Shown here: in pieces, positions 22,795 to 29,696 of the stretch
How positions within the stretch are numbered: position 1 is the first letter of the stretch
Layout: every line of letters begins with the position of its first letter
Source of the DNA: Jeotgalibacillus marinus
Lineage (GTDB): Bacteria; Bacillota; Bacilli; Bacillales; Jeotgalibacillaceae
Reading direction: 5' to 3'
NCBI RefSeq assembly: GCF_040801915.1
Contig: NZ_JBFMIA010000026.1
Span: forward strand, 1-29,696
Length of the DNA: 29,696 nucleotides
Notes under the pieces: generated by a model
The model's database searches: none
Told to the model about the DNA's origin: nothing
What the model saw: the letters and a program-made list of their open reading frames with translations, nothing else
Position numbers and translations under genes: made by a program

Positions 22795-22851
22795 CTATTT
22801 TGTAAAATAGCAAAAAAAATGATTGATATTTTTAATAATAACACCTAATGT
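22795..22851 (+). promoter_or_regulatory. Promoter region of the hsdS-like/hsdM/hsdS genes
   Basis: TTGATA (22823-22828) and TAATGT (22846-22851) have a 17-nt spacer and lie about 20 nt before the ribosome binding site. Just upstream is the palindrome CTATTTT-GT-AAAATAG (22795-22810), a possible operator; AAAATAG also occurs twice before hsdR. Confidence 0.45.
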
Positions 22852-22874
22852 GTAGTAGTGAATGATAAACGGAG

Positions 22875-23477
22875 GTGACAATCATTAATCTTCAAGAGAT
22901 TGCCACAGTAGTACAAGGGACGAACTTTTCAAGGGTGGAAACGAATAAAGATCATGTCGATGCGAAAGAAGTCAAACTGTTGACCTTACGCGAGTTTAAT
23001 CAAACGTTAGGGCTACCGTATCGATTAGGAGAAGATAAGAAAACTTCCATTTGGGTGCAAAAAGATAAACTTCATAAGCTCACATTCACGACAGAAGATC
23101 GCCTCGTCGTTCACCTACTATCCCAAAAAGCTGCTGTACTCCCTAAACAGTATGAAGGGCTACTCATCCCTTCAAATTTTGTCGTCCTTGACTTTCATCA
23201 ACCGATTGATGCAAAGTTTATGGAGTGGTATTTTAATGAACATCCGTTTATTAGAAGGCAACTCCTGTTGAGTACACAAGGGGCAATCGTTTCATCGTTA
23301 TCCATTAAGATGCTACGAGAGATAGAGGTATCACTACCACCTGTTGAAACGCAAGTGCTAATGGGGGCAATTACCCATACATTTAAGAAGAAAAAAACGT
23401 TCATACAAGAACGAATGAACTTAGAAGAGCAATTAATTCATCATAAGATAATGGAGAAAATGGAGGAATATTTGTGA
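22875..23477 (+). CDS. One-domain HsdS-like specificity protein
   Basis: A protein of about 200 residues resembling half of an HsdS subunit: LQEIATVVQGTNFSR opens a target-recognition domain, LLIPSNFVVLDF, FMEWYFNE and TQGAIVSSLS-…-IEVSLPPVETQ close it, and a basic helical stretch (THTFKKKKTFIQERMN) is the usual conserved coil. The only standard start, GTG 22875, is itself part of GGAGGTGA; ATC 22881 or ATT 22884 have proper spacing to that site, so a rare start codon is possible. It ends overlapping hsdM (GTGA). It may act as an alternative or auxiliary specificity subunit, or modulate the methylase. Confidence 0.75.
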   Translation: MTIINLQEIATVVQGTNFSRVETNKDHVDAKEVKLLTLREFNQTLGLPYRLGEDKKTSIWVQKDKLHKLTFTTEDRLVVHLLSQKAAVLPKQYEGLLIPSNFVVLDFHQPIDAKFMEWYFNEHPFIRRQLLLSTQGAIVSSLSIKMLREIEVSLPPVETQVLMGAITHTFKKKKTFIQERMNLEEQLIHHKIMEKMEEYL

Positions 23478-25027
23478 CAACATCAGAAAAACAACGTGAA
23501 CATCAAGCAGAATTACATAAAAAACTATGGGCAATGGCTAATGATCTTCGTGGTCAAATGGAAGCAAGTGAATTTAAAAACTATATTCTAAGCCTCATCT
23601 TCTATCGATATTTGTCAGAGAAAGTAGAATCGCGAGTGGATAAATTATTAGAAGAGGATGACATCTCTTACGTGGAGTCATGGAAAGACGAGGAAATGCG
23701 GGAGGCTTTAGCTGATGAATTGATCCAACAAATCGGTTACGTTATTGAACCCGATTACTTATTCTCTAACATGATCAAAGAAATTGAAAAGGGAGAAAAC
23801 GGTCACTTCGACGTAGAGTTGTTACAAACAGGAATCAATGCGGTGACAGAATCAACACTCGGAGCAGAAAGCCAAGACGACTTCCAACACTTGTTTGATG
23901 ATATGGATCTTTCATCATCAAAACTCGGACGCGACGTTAAATCACGCTCACGTCTAATTGCGAAAATCATGGTCAGCATTTACGACATTCCATTCCTTCA
24001 TGACGATGTCGATATTGATGTACTTGGAGACGCCTATGAATACCTTATTTCGCAGTTCGCCGCGAACGCTGGGAAGAAAGCAGGGGAGTTCTATACTCCA
24101 CAACAAGTATCAAAAATTTTGGCTAAGATCGTGACGGTTGGTAAAGAAGATCTTAAAAGTGTATACGACCCGACATGTGGGTCCGGATCGCTTCTCCTCC
24201 GTGTGGCAAAAGAAGCAAATGTACGTAAATTTTATGGACAAGAACTAACGGCGACGACTTATAACTTGGGACGAATGAATATGTTGCTGCATGACGTATC
24301 CTATCAAAACTTTGACATTCAAAATGAAAATACACTGGAAGAACCAGCACATTCAGAAATGCGTTACGAAGCCGTTGTAGCCAATCCTCCATATAGTGCG
24401 AAATGGAGCGCTGACCCGAAGTTTTTAGATGACGAACGCTTCAGTGCATACGGAAAACTTGCACCAAAATCAAAAGCCGACTATGCGTTCATTCAACACA
24501 TGATTCATCAGCTAGACGACAACGGGACGATGGCAGTCGTTCTACCACACGGCGTTTTATTCCGTGGCGCAGCTGAAGGGGTTATTCGTAAATACTTGAT
24601 TGAAGAAAAGAACTACTTAGATGCGGTGATTGGACTGCCAGCGAATATTTTCTTTGGTACATCAATCCCAACGTGTATTTTAGTGTTTAAAAAGTGTCGT
24701 AAAGAAGATGAGAATGTATTATTTATTGATGCATCGAACGAATTTGAAAAAGGAAAAAACCAGAACCAACTGAAAGACGAAAATGTCCAGAAAATCATTA
24801 ATACGTATATCAATCGAGAAACAATCGACAAGTACTCATACGCTGCAGACTTAGATGAAATTCGTGAAAATGACTATAACCTTAACATTCCTCGTTATGT
24901 GGATACGTTTGAGGAGGAAGAGCCGGTTGATTTGAAGGCTGTACAGAAGCGTTTGGGAGAGATTGATGATGAGATAGATGAAATTGAAACGGAGCTAGAG
25001 ACTTATTTTCAGGAGTTGGGGGTATAA
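23474..25027 (+). CDS. hsdM: Type I restriction-modification DNA methyltransferase HsdM
   Basis: A 517-residue N6-adenine methyltransferase. N-terminal HsdM helical domain (residues 10-165), SAM-binding motif I DPTCGSGSLL (232-241) preceded by GEFYTPQQVS, catalytic motif IV NPPY (304-307), and a C-terminal coiled tail (EIDDEIDEIETELETYF) that contacts HsdS. The start is a GTG at 23474 with TGGAGGA 7 nt upstream. Two HsdM and one HsdS form the methylase; adding HsdR gives the restriction complex. Confidence 0.97.
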   Translation: MTTSEKQREHQAELHKKLWAMANDLRGQMEASEFKNYILSLIFYRYLSEKVESRVDKLLEEDDISYVESWKDEEMREALADELIQQIGYVIEPDYLFSNMIKEIEKGENGHFDVELLQTGINAVTESTLGAESQDDFQHLFDDMDLSSSKLGRDVKSRSRLIAKIMVSIYDIPFLHDDVDIDVLGDAYEYLISQFAANAGKKAGEFYTPQQVSKILAKIVTVGKEDLKSVYDPTCGSGSLLLRVAKEANVRKFYGQELTATTYNLGRMNMLLHDVSYQNFDIQNENTLEEPAHSEMRYEAVVANPPYSAKWSADPKFLDDERFSAYGKLAPKSKADYAFIQHMIHQLDDNGTMAVVLPHGVLFRGAAEGVIRKYLIEEKNYLDAVIGLPANIFFGTSIPTCILVFKKCRKEDENVLFIDASNEFEKGKNQNQLKDENVQKIINTYINRETIDKYSYAADLDEIRENDYNLNIPRYVDTFEEEEPVDLKAVQKRLGEIDDEIDEIETELETYFQELGV

Positions 25028-25029
25028 GT

Positions 25030-26217
25030 ATGCTTTTAACAATTAAAGGTAGTATACCTCAGTTAAGGTTTAAAGATGATAATGGAAATGATTTTCCTGT
25101 GTGGGGTAAAAATAGATTAAAAGATATATCCCAACCTGTTAAACGTAAATCAAATTTAGTAGAAGCGATCCCCATACTAACAATATCTGCAGGTAGAGGT
25201 TTTTTAAATCAATCTGACCGTTTCTCTAAAGTAATTGCTGGTACTAGTTTAAAAAACTATACCTTGCTAAAAAAAGGAGAACTTTCATATAATAGGGGTA
25301 ATTCGAAAACTTTTCCGTACGGATGTATCTATTCGCTAAAAAACTACGATGAAGCTTTAGTTCCGAATGTTTATCGTAGTTTTAAATTAAATACAGGGAT
25401 GAATTCATTGTTCTATGAATATTTATTTTCAAAAAGGTATGCAGATCGTCAGTTAAGGCGTTTTATATCTTCAACTGCACGTATGGATGGGTTACTTAAT
25501 ATTAACCAAGATGATTTTTACTCATTATGGGTACCCACTCTTGCAGAAAAAGAACAACAAAAAATCGCCGACTTTTTCAGCTTGCTCGATCGTCGCATCG
25601 AGAAGCAGCAAGAAAAGGTCGAAGCGTTGCGTGAGTATAAGAAAGGCATGATGCAGAAACTATTCAGTCGTGAGTTGCGGTTTAGAGATGATGATGGTGG
25701 GGAGTTTGGGGAGTGGGGCACTTATAAGTTTAGTGATTTATTTACGAGTATTTCTACAAAGTCTTATCAGATACTTTCAACTGAATATCAAGATAAGGGG
25801 TTATTTGAAGTAGTGGATCAGGGACAGTCACTTGTAGTAGGTTATACTGATCGAAAAGATAAGCTTTATAATCAAGGACCAGCAATAATATACGGTGATC
25901 ACACAACAATAGTGAAATTTAGAACATCCTCATTTGTTATTGGAGCAGATGGAACCAAGATACTAATTAATAAGAGAAGTAGTGACTCAATACAGTATTT
26001 GTATTATGCACTTTGTTATTTCAATGTTATTTCTGAAGGATATAAAAGACATTTTTCCATTCTGAAAAAAATTTCATTAACAGTTCCTATAGAAAAAGAA
26101 CAACAAAAAATAGCTGATTTCTTATCAAAGATCGATAATAAAATTGAAAAAGAAGAAGGAAAACTCAAAGCACTTACAGAAGAGAAAAAAGGCTTCATGC
26201 AACAGATGTTTGTTTAA
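25030..26217 (+). CDS. hsdS: Type I restriction enzyme specificity subunit HsdS
   Basis: A 395-residue DNA-recognition subunit with the usual two-fold layout. Each half starts with an LRF-DD-G–F–W motif (residues 12-25 and 216-229), continues as a variable target-recognition domain (~26-170 and 230-352), and ends with a conserved helical spacer (EKEQQKIADFFSLLDRRIEK from 173, EKEQQKIADFLSKIDNKIEK from 355). The two TRDs read the two halves of a bipartite sequence. It starts 2 nt after hsdM, with GGAGTTGGGGG upstream. The recognition sequence cannot be read from the protein. Confidence 0.95.
   Translation: MLLTIKGSIPQLRFKDDNGNDFPVWGKNRLKDISQPVKRKSNLVEAIPILTISAGRGFLNQSDRFSKVIAGTSLKNYTLLKKGELSYNRGNSKTFPYGCIYSLKNYDEALVPNVYRSFKLNTGMNSLFYEYLFSKRYADRQLRRFISSTARMDGLLNINQDDFYSLWVPTLAEKEQQKIADFFSLLDRRIEKQQEKVEALREYKKGMMQKLFSRELRFRDDDGGEFGEWGTYKFSDLFTSISTKSYQILSTEYQDKGLFEVVDQGQSLVVGYTDRKDKLYNQGPAIIYGDHTTIVKFRTSSFVIGADGTKILINKRSSDSIQYLYYALCYFNVISEGYKRHFSILKKISLTVPIEKEQQKIADFLSKIDNKIEKEEGKLKALTEEKKGFMQQMFV
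25545..26111 (+). repeat. 21-bp direct repeats inside hsdS
   Basis: An identical 21-bp A-rich sequence encoding part of EKEQQKIAD occurs at 25545-25565 and 26091-26111, at the start of each conserved spacer. The copies are in the same orientation and 546 bp apart. Recombination between them, or with other hsdS genes, could delete or swap the second recognition domain. Confidence 0.85.
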
Positions 26218-26221
26218 TTCG

Positions 26222-26270
26222 ATGTCAGTCCCACGGTAAAGTAACGCTTTACCGTGGGACTGACATTTTT
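26222..26270 (+). terminator. Very strong terminator of the hsdM/hsdS operon
   Basis: Two 20-nt arms (26222-26241 and 26247-26266) are perfectly complementary around the loop TAACG and end in a T run, right after the hsdS stop codon. Confidence 0.95.
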
Positions 26271-26446
26271 ACGAAGATAGTCCTATCCTTTTACAGTAAG
26301 ATTTATCATCACCTCATTAAAGGTTTGATCCTTATAATGCTAAAATAAAATACATAACGATTATAGGTGGTTATTGTCAGTGACCGCTCTTTATTTGTCT
26401 TTCAAAGTACTGTAACTACATAATTTAATAGCTCAGGAGGAAAAGG

Positions 26447-27313
26447 ATGCCTACTATTTTCAGAAAAACAATTAAACTATTCCTGATTGATGGGGAAACG
26501 ACTGGAAGAATGAGTGCTGAATTGTCAAATTGGACGGGGAAAGCCTATAAAATCCCTCGCAATAAGGTTCGTGAAAGTAAAGATCGAACGGAATTAAACG
26601 GTACGGGCGTATATTTTTTATTTGGAAAAGATGAAGATCAAAATGACGCCGCCTACATAGGAGAAGCAGAGGATGTACTTAAGCGATTGAATCAGCATTT
26701 AAAAGAAAAAGACTTCTGGAATGAAGTGATTGTCTTAACGAGTAAAGACGACAATTTGAACAAGGCTCATATTAAATACTTGGAACATCATTTTTATCAA
26801 CTAGCGAAAAAAGTAGGACGTTATCAAATAGAGAATAGTACGATTCCTGCCTTACCATCTATATCTGAACCAGATCAAGCGGAAATGGAAGAGTTCCTGT
26901 TAAATAGTAAGCAATTGATTGGAACACTAGGCCATAAGATTTTCGAAGAAGAAGTAGATAGAGATGATGGGAATATTAATAATGAAGCGTTATTTTACAT
27001 TAAATCTGCTCGTGGGAGTGACGCTTCAATGGTGCGGTCATCAGAAGGTTTTGTCGTTTTAAAGGGCTCAAAATTTGCCAATCCTGTCGTAGATTCTTTC
27101 TCGCAGTCTTCAAAAAAACTAAGACAGTCATTAATTGATAAACAAGAATTAGTCTTTAAGGATAATGAATTAATTCTTGTGAAAGACCGTGTGTTCTCTA
27201 GTCCTTCTACAGCAGCGGACATGGTCACGGGGAGAAGCGCCAATGGATTGATAGAATGGAAATTAAAAAACGGTAAGACATTAAGAGAAGTAGAGAGTGT
27301 TTATAGGGATTGA
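26447..27313 (+). CDS. GIY-YIG nuclease-domain protein with DUF4357
   Basis: A 288-residue protein. The GIY-YIG domain covers about residues 50-130: GVYFLFG (54-60), AAYIGEAEDVLKRLNQH (68-84, with the conserved Tyr and Arg) and HIKYLEHHFY, whose Glu113 is the likely metal ligand. The C-terminal part (about 225-286: VFSSPSTAADMVTGRSANGLIEWK) is a DUF4357 domain. AGGAGG lies 7 nt before the ATG. It is separated from hsdS by a terminator, so it is an independent unit. Such proteins are often found in restriction and defence islands, where they may act as accessory nucleases. Confidence 0.88.
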   Translation: MPTIFRKTIKLFLIDGETTGRMSAELSNWTGKAYKIPRNKVRESKDRTELNGTGVYFLFGKDEDQNDAAYIGEAEDVLKRLNQHLKEKDFWNEVIVLTSKDDNLNKAHIKYLEHHFYQLAKKVGRYQIENSTIPALPSISEPDQAEMEEFLLNSKQLIGTLGHKIFEEEVDRDDGNINNEALFYIKSARGSDASMVRSSEGFVVLKGSKFANPVVDSFSQSSKKLRQSLIDKQELVFKDNELILVKDRVFSSPSTAADMVTGRSANGLIEWKLKNGKTLREVESVYRD

Positions 27314-27516
27314 TTTTCTCGTACCCCATGCAAATAGAAATGTTTGATGCAAGAAGCATTGTAAAAAGATTGGAACAACAAGGGACGATTAACTTTTTTC
27401 TTCACATGATCAAGCATCCATTACATCAAAACGTAGGCAATCATTCCTCAAAAAGTTGAGAGAATACCATGTTTTTTAAGGTGCCAAATAGAATGATTCC
27501 ATGATGGAATGTGCTC
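27314..27516 (+). other. Intergenic stretch with a short possible gene remnant
   Basis: ATG 27328 opens a 43-codon frame (MQIEMFDARSIVKRLEQQG…) ending at 27459. It has no ribosome binding site but protein-like composition, possibly the remnant of another island gene. ATTCCAT-G-ATGGAAT (27496-27510) is a perfect short palindrome. Nothing else is evident. Confidence 0.3.
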
Positions 27517-27634
27517 TTCTTTAAAAATGAAGCGCAAATAGAATTGGAAATGATGCTAAACTATAGAAGACACCTTTCCTGTACATGATATGGTATTTGT
27601 CCCTTACCATCGTACTAGAATAGGTGTCTTTTTG
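27517..27634 (+). ncRNA. Structured flanking element, copy 2 (right of the RM island)
   Basis: The right-hand counterpart of 19758-19884. Outer arms AAGACACCT and AGGTGTCTT, a GTAC/GTAC helix, and an inner ATGGTA/TACCAT hairpin, followed by T residues, give a well-formed three-tier structure. The inner helix differs in sequence from copy 1 while a helix can still form, which favours a conserved RNA structure over a peptide; moreover, the copies differ by a 2-nt length change that would break any shared frame. Confidence 0.45.
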
Positions 27635-27692
27635 GATTGGTATTGTTAATAACAAAACAGTCGTGATTTAAACTGACGTAGAGCGTGCTGAA

Positions 27693-28892
27693 TTAACTAA
27701 ACAAATTAATAGATGTAATGATGATTGGTACGGTAATGATATCAATTAAAAAGGATCCGACTATGGGTACAATCAAGAAAGCTGTTTTTGAAGGTCCAAA
27801 TCTTGATGTAACGGCTTCCATATTCGCAATGGCGTTTGGTGTAGCCCCTAAGCCGTGTCCTGTAAAGCCAGCGGACATTACTGCTGCATCGTAATCTTTC
27901 CCGAGTAATCTAAATACGACAAAGATAGTAAACAACGCAATAAATAGTACTTGTACCAAAACAACGATTAACAATGGAAGTGCAAGGTTTGCAACTTCCC
28001 ATAACTTGATACTCATGAGCGCCATGGACAGGAAGATACTTAAAGTAACATCGCTGATTAAGCCAATAGATTTCATTTGTATCATTTCTTTATTGTATAG
28101 ATCGATAATATTTCTGACGATTACTGCTACAAACATCGCACTTACATAGCTTGGTAGTCCAAATCCTGTTAGATTTGTAAAAAACTCTCCTAAATACGAA
28201 CCTATAGCCATGCAAAATGAAATGATCAACACTTGAATCATAAACGTGTTTGAAGTGATAGCAGAAGAACCAGTGAGTTCGTCTACGATCGAAGAGTTAT
28301 CTTCCTTGTCAGACTCTTTTGGTTTTAAATCGTATTTAGTTACTAAATACTTAACGATAGGCCCACCGATTACACCCCCAGCGATCAGTCCAACCGTTGC
28401 GGCTGCCAAACCGACAGAGAGCGCACCTTCAACCCCCATTCCCTCTAGGGTTGTACCAAATGCAGTAGCCGTTCCATGCCCACCTTCCATCGAAGCAGTA
28501 CCTAACATTACTCCGATTAATGGATCCAAGTTTAATAATGATGCAAAAGATATACCAATAACACTTTGTACGATAGCCAAGACGATACTGGCAAGCCAAT
28601 AAATGATAAGAAGCTTCCCTCCAAGTTTAAGAAGGGTGAAACTTGCGCCTAGTCCAACTGTCGTGAAAAATGCGATCATGAATAATTCTTGTAGTGATGT
28701 GTCCAACGTAATGGTTAAGAGATCAAAGCCTTTTAATGCCGTGACAGTGAAAGCAAATAACAGCCCTCCCACGACAGGAGCGGGAATACAATATTTGTTT
28801 AAAAGCGGTATCTTTTTATTGAGATAAGATCCGATTATAAATACAGCGACAGCCAAAAATAAAGTAGTTATCTGATTGATTTCTAATGTCAT
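27693..28892 (-). CDS. gltS: Sodium/glutamate symporter GltS family
   Basis: A 399-residue integral membrane carrier with about ten to twelve helices arranged as two inverted halves. The family signatures are present: PAPVVGGLLFA (38-48), GLGASF, TASMEGGHGTATAFG in the first half, and AGFTGHGLGATPNAIANM in the second; the glycine-rich re-entrant loops bind substrate and Na+. A hydrophilic linker (~185-205, SDKEDNSS) separates the halves. GGAGG is 6 nt upstream of the ATG. It imports glutamate, or a close analogue, with sodium. Monocistronic. Confidence 0.93.
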   Translation of the reverse strand: MTLEINQITTLFLAVAVFIIGSYLNKKIPLLNKYCIPAPVVGGLLFAFTVTALKGFDLLTITLDTSLQELFMIAFFTTVGLGASFTLLKLGGKLLIIYWLASIVLAIVQSVIGISFASLLNLDPLIGVMLGTASMEGGHGTATAFGTTLEGMGVEGALSVGLAAATVGLIAGGVIGGPIVKYLVTKYDLKPKESDKEDNSSIVDELTGSSAITSNTFMIQVLIISFCMAIGSYLGEFFTNLTGFGLPSYVSAMFVAVIVRNIIDLYNKEMIQMKSIGLISDVTLSIFLSMALMSIKLWEVANLALPLLIVVLVQVLFIALFTIFVVFRLLGKDYDAAVMSAGFTGHGLGATPNAIANMEAVTSRFGPSKTAFLIVPIVGSFLIDIITVPIIITSINLFS

Positions 28893-28942
28893 GTCTAACC
28901 TCCGTATGCTAATAGTTCTCTATAAATTTTTATGTATTAATA

Positions 28943-28971
28943 TTTATAGAATATTTTATTTACCATAACAA
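28943..28971 (-). promoter_or_regulatory. Candidate gltS promoter
   Basis: On the minus strand TTGTTA (-35) and TATAAA (-10) have a 17-nt spacer, about 50 nt before the gltS start. Confidence 0.45.
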
Positions 28972-29516
28972 TTATAGTGAAGTTTTAGAAATAAATATAG
29001 AATTTTAGGGATTTTTATTTATAAATAGTATAATATGAAGATTTAGAAGATTAGGAAGTGGAAGTTAAAAGGGCTCGTATTATTACACTGTAGAAAAAAT
29101 CAGCTTAAAAAATGACAAAAATGCCTTATATCTAGGGGTCAAAAGCTAATGAAGTGGTTTGAACATTAGAAAATAATTAGATTAAATCAACAACATCATT
29201 TTTTAATTTATTCTGAATTTATTTAAAAATATTAACAATAATTCCAATATACAAATAGCGAATTAGTGTAAATTTTTATATTATTTTAATATATTTAAAT
29301 ATTTAGATGATCATTTTCTCCAAACAAATCAATTTATTTCCACCAAAGATATCGAGACCACCAATTTATGAAGAAGAACATGTTTTATTATCACCCTCTG
29401 TTCACTACTTAATAAAAAAGACAAAGGTGTTATACATTTATTATATATTGGAATATAACCAAATATTTAATTTTGGATTGGAGAAGGGGAAGGTGTAACA
29501 ATTGTTTGAAAAACAC
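28972..29516. other. AT-rich intergenic region
   Basis: Very AT-rich, with no credible gene. A 63-codon frame at 29307-29498 lacks a ribosome binding site and has low-complexity composition. The 12-bp palindrome TATTTATAAATA is at 29016-29027. Otherwise nothing seen. Confidence 0.5.
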
Positions 29517-29558
29517 AAAAAACGTTGAGCCCTCGATGACGAGCTCAACGCTTTTTTT
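29517..29558. terminator. Bidirectional terminator
   Basis: CGTTGAGC (29523-29530) pairs with GCTCAACG (29543-29550), with six A residues before and seven T residues after. It abuts the stop codon of the regulator gene at the window end, which it would terminate on the minus strand. Confidence 0.8.
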
Positions 29559-29696
29559 ACAAAACATGAATCGAGAAATCTAAATCGGCTTGTAAATGCT
29601 CTGGCATCAGTTTTTCAGCTTTATCAGCATCCCGTTGCTTGATGGCATCGTAAATCTCTTGGTGCTCATCGATTAAAAAAGGACGCTTATGATAGA
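29557..29696 (-). CDS. GntR family regulator, FCD domain, C-terminal end (partial)
   Basis: The last 45 residues of a gene that continues beyond the window. HQEIYDAIKQRDADKAEKLMPEHL is the typical final helix region of FadR-type GntR regulators (FCD domain), where the metal-binding histidine near the C terminus (EH) is expected. The N-terminal DNA-binding part is outside the window. The target cannot be inferred. Confidence 0.75.
   Translation of the reverse strand, partial: YHKRPFLIDEHQEIYDAIKQRDADKAEKLMPEHLQADLDFSIHVL

Noticed and set aside
19758..27634. Flanking elements as phage attachment sites
   Set aside because: They are imperfect over their length, lie in hairpin-rich sequence and no integrase or tRNA gene is adjacent; a duplicated RNA or terminator element fits better.
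29307..29498. 63-codon frame in the AT-rich gap
   Set aside because: No ribosome binding site, AT-driven composition, no recognisable motif.

Overview
The window looks like a chromosomal segment of a low-GC Gram-positive rod of the family Bacillaceae. The reasons are strong AGGAGG-type ribosome binding sites, frequent GTG/TTG starts, a YtrABC-like GntR/ABC operon, CcpA/LacI-type operators, a GltS symporter and an AimR-type peptide receptor. No rRNA, tRNA or CRISPR array was seen. The assignment rests on family recognition by eye; no database search was run.

Layout. (a) 1-3405, minus strand: an autoregulated YtrA-type GntR repressor, an ABC ATPase and a large DUF6449-type permease, with a promoter whose -10 lies inside a palindromic operator. 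(b) 3442-3903: two clusters of a 42-nt repeat, the second apparently a copy of the first. (c) 4010-8473: a NERD-domain protein, an HTH + DUF2178-like membrane protein pair, several unrecognised small genes, a membrane protein with an internal tandem duplication, and decayed mobile-element sequence ending in a frameshifted serine-recombinase fragment preceded by resolvase-site-like repeats. (d) 8749-16189: a LacI-controlled sugar catabolic operon (LacI regulator, TIM-barrel sugar isomerase/epimerase, lipoprotein binding protein, two ABC permeases without an ATPase, two Gfo/Idh/MocA dehydrogenases). It carries identical operator palindromes before the regulator and before the catabolic genes and ends in a strong terminator. 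The gene set suggests uptake of a sugar or polyol followed by oxidation, isomerisation or elimination, and reduction.

(e) 16422-19757: the most interesting part. It holds an AimR-like HTH/TPR peptide receptor followed, with a perfect Shine-Dalgarno on its stop codon, by a 54-codon secreted pro-peptide ending in MDQLPVL. After a hairpin come small phage-type genes, including two overlapping paralogs and a decayed third copy. This looks like an arbitrium-type communication cassette left without a recognisable phage.

(f) 19758-27634: a type I restriction-modification island (hsdR, a one-TRD HsdS-like protein, hsdM, a two-TRD hsdS) plus a GIY-YIG/DUF4357 protein. It is flanked on both sides by related ~115-nt elements that can fold into terminator-like hairpins. 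(g) 27693-29696: a GltS-type sodium/glutamate symporter (minus strand), an AT-rich gap, a bidirectional terminator and the C-terminal end of a FadR/FCD-type GntR regulator running off the window.
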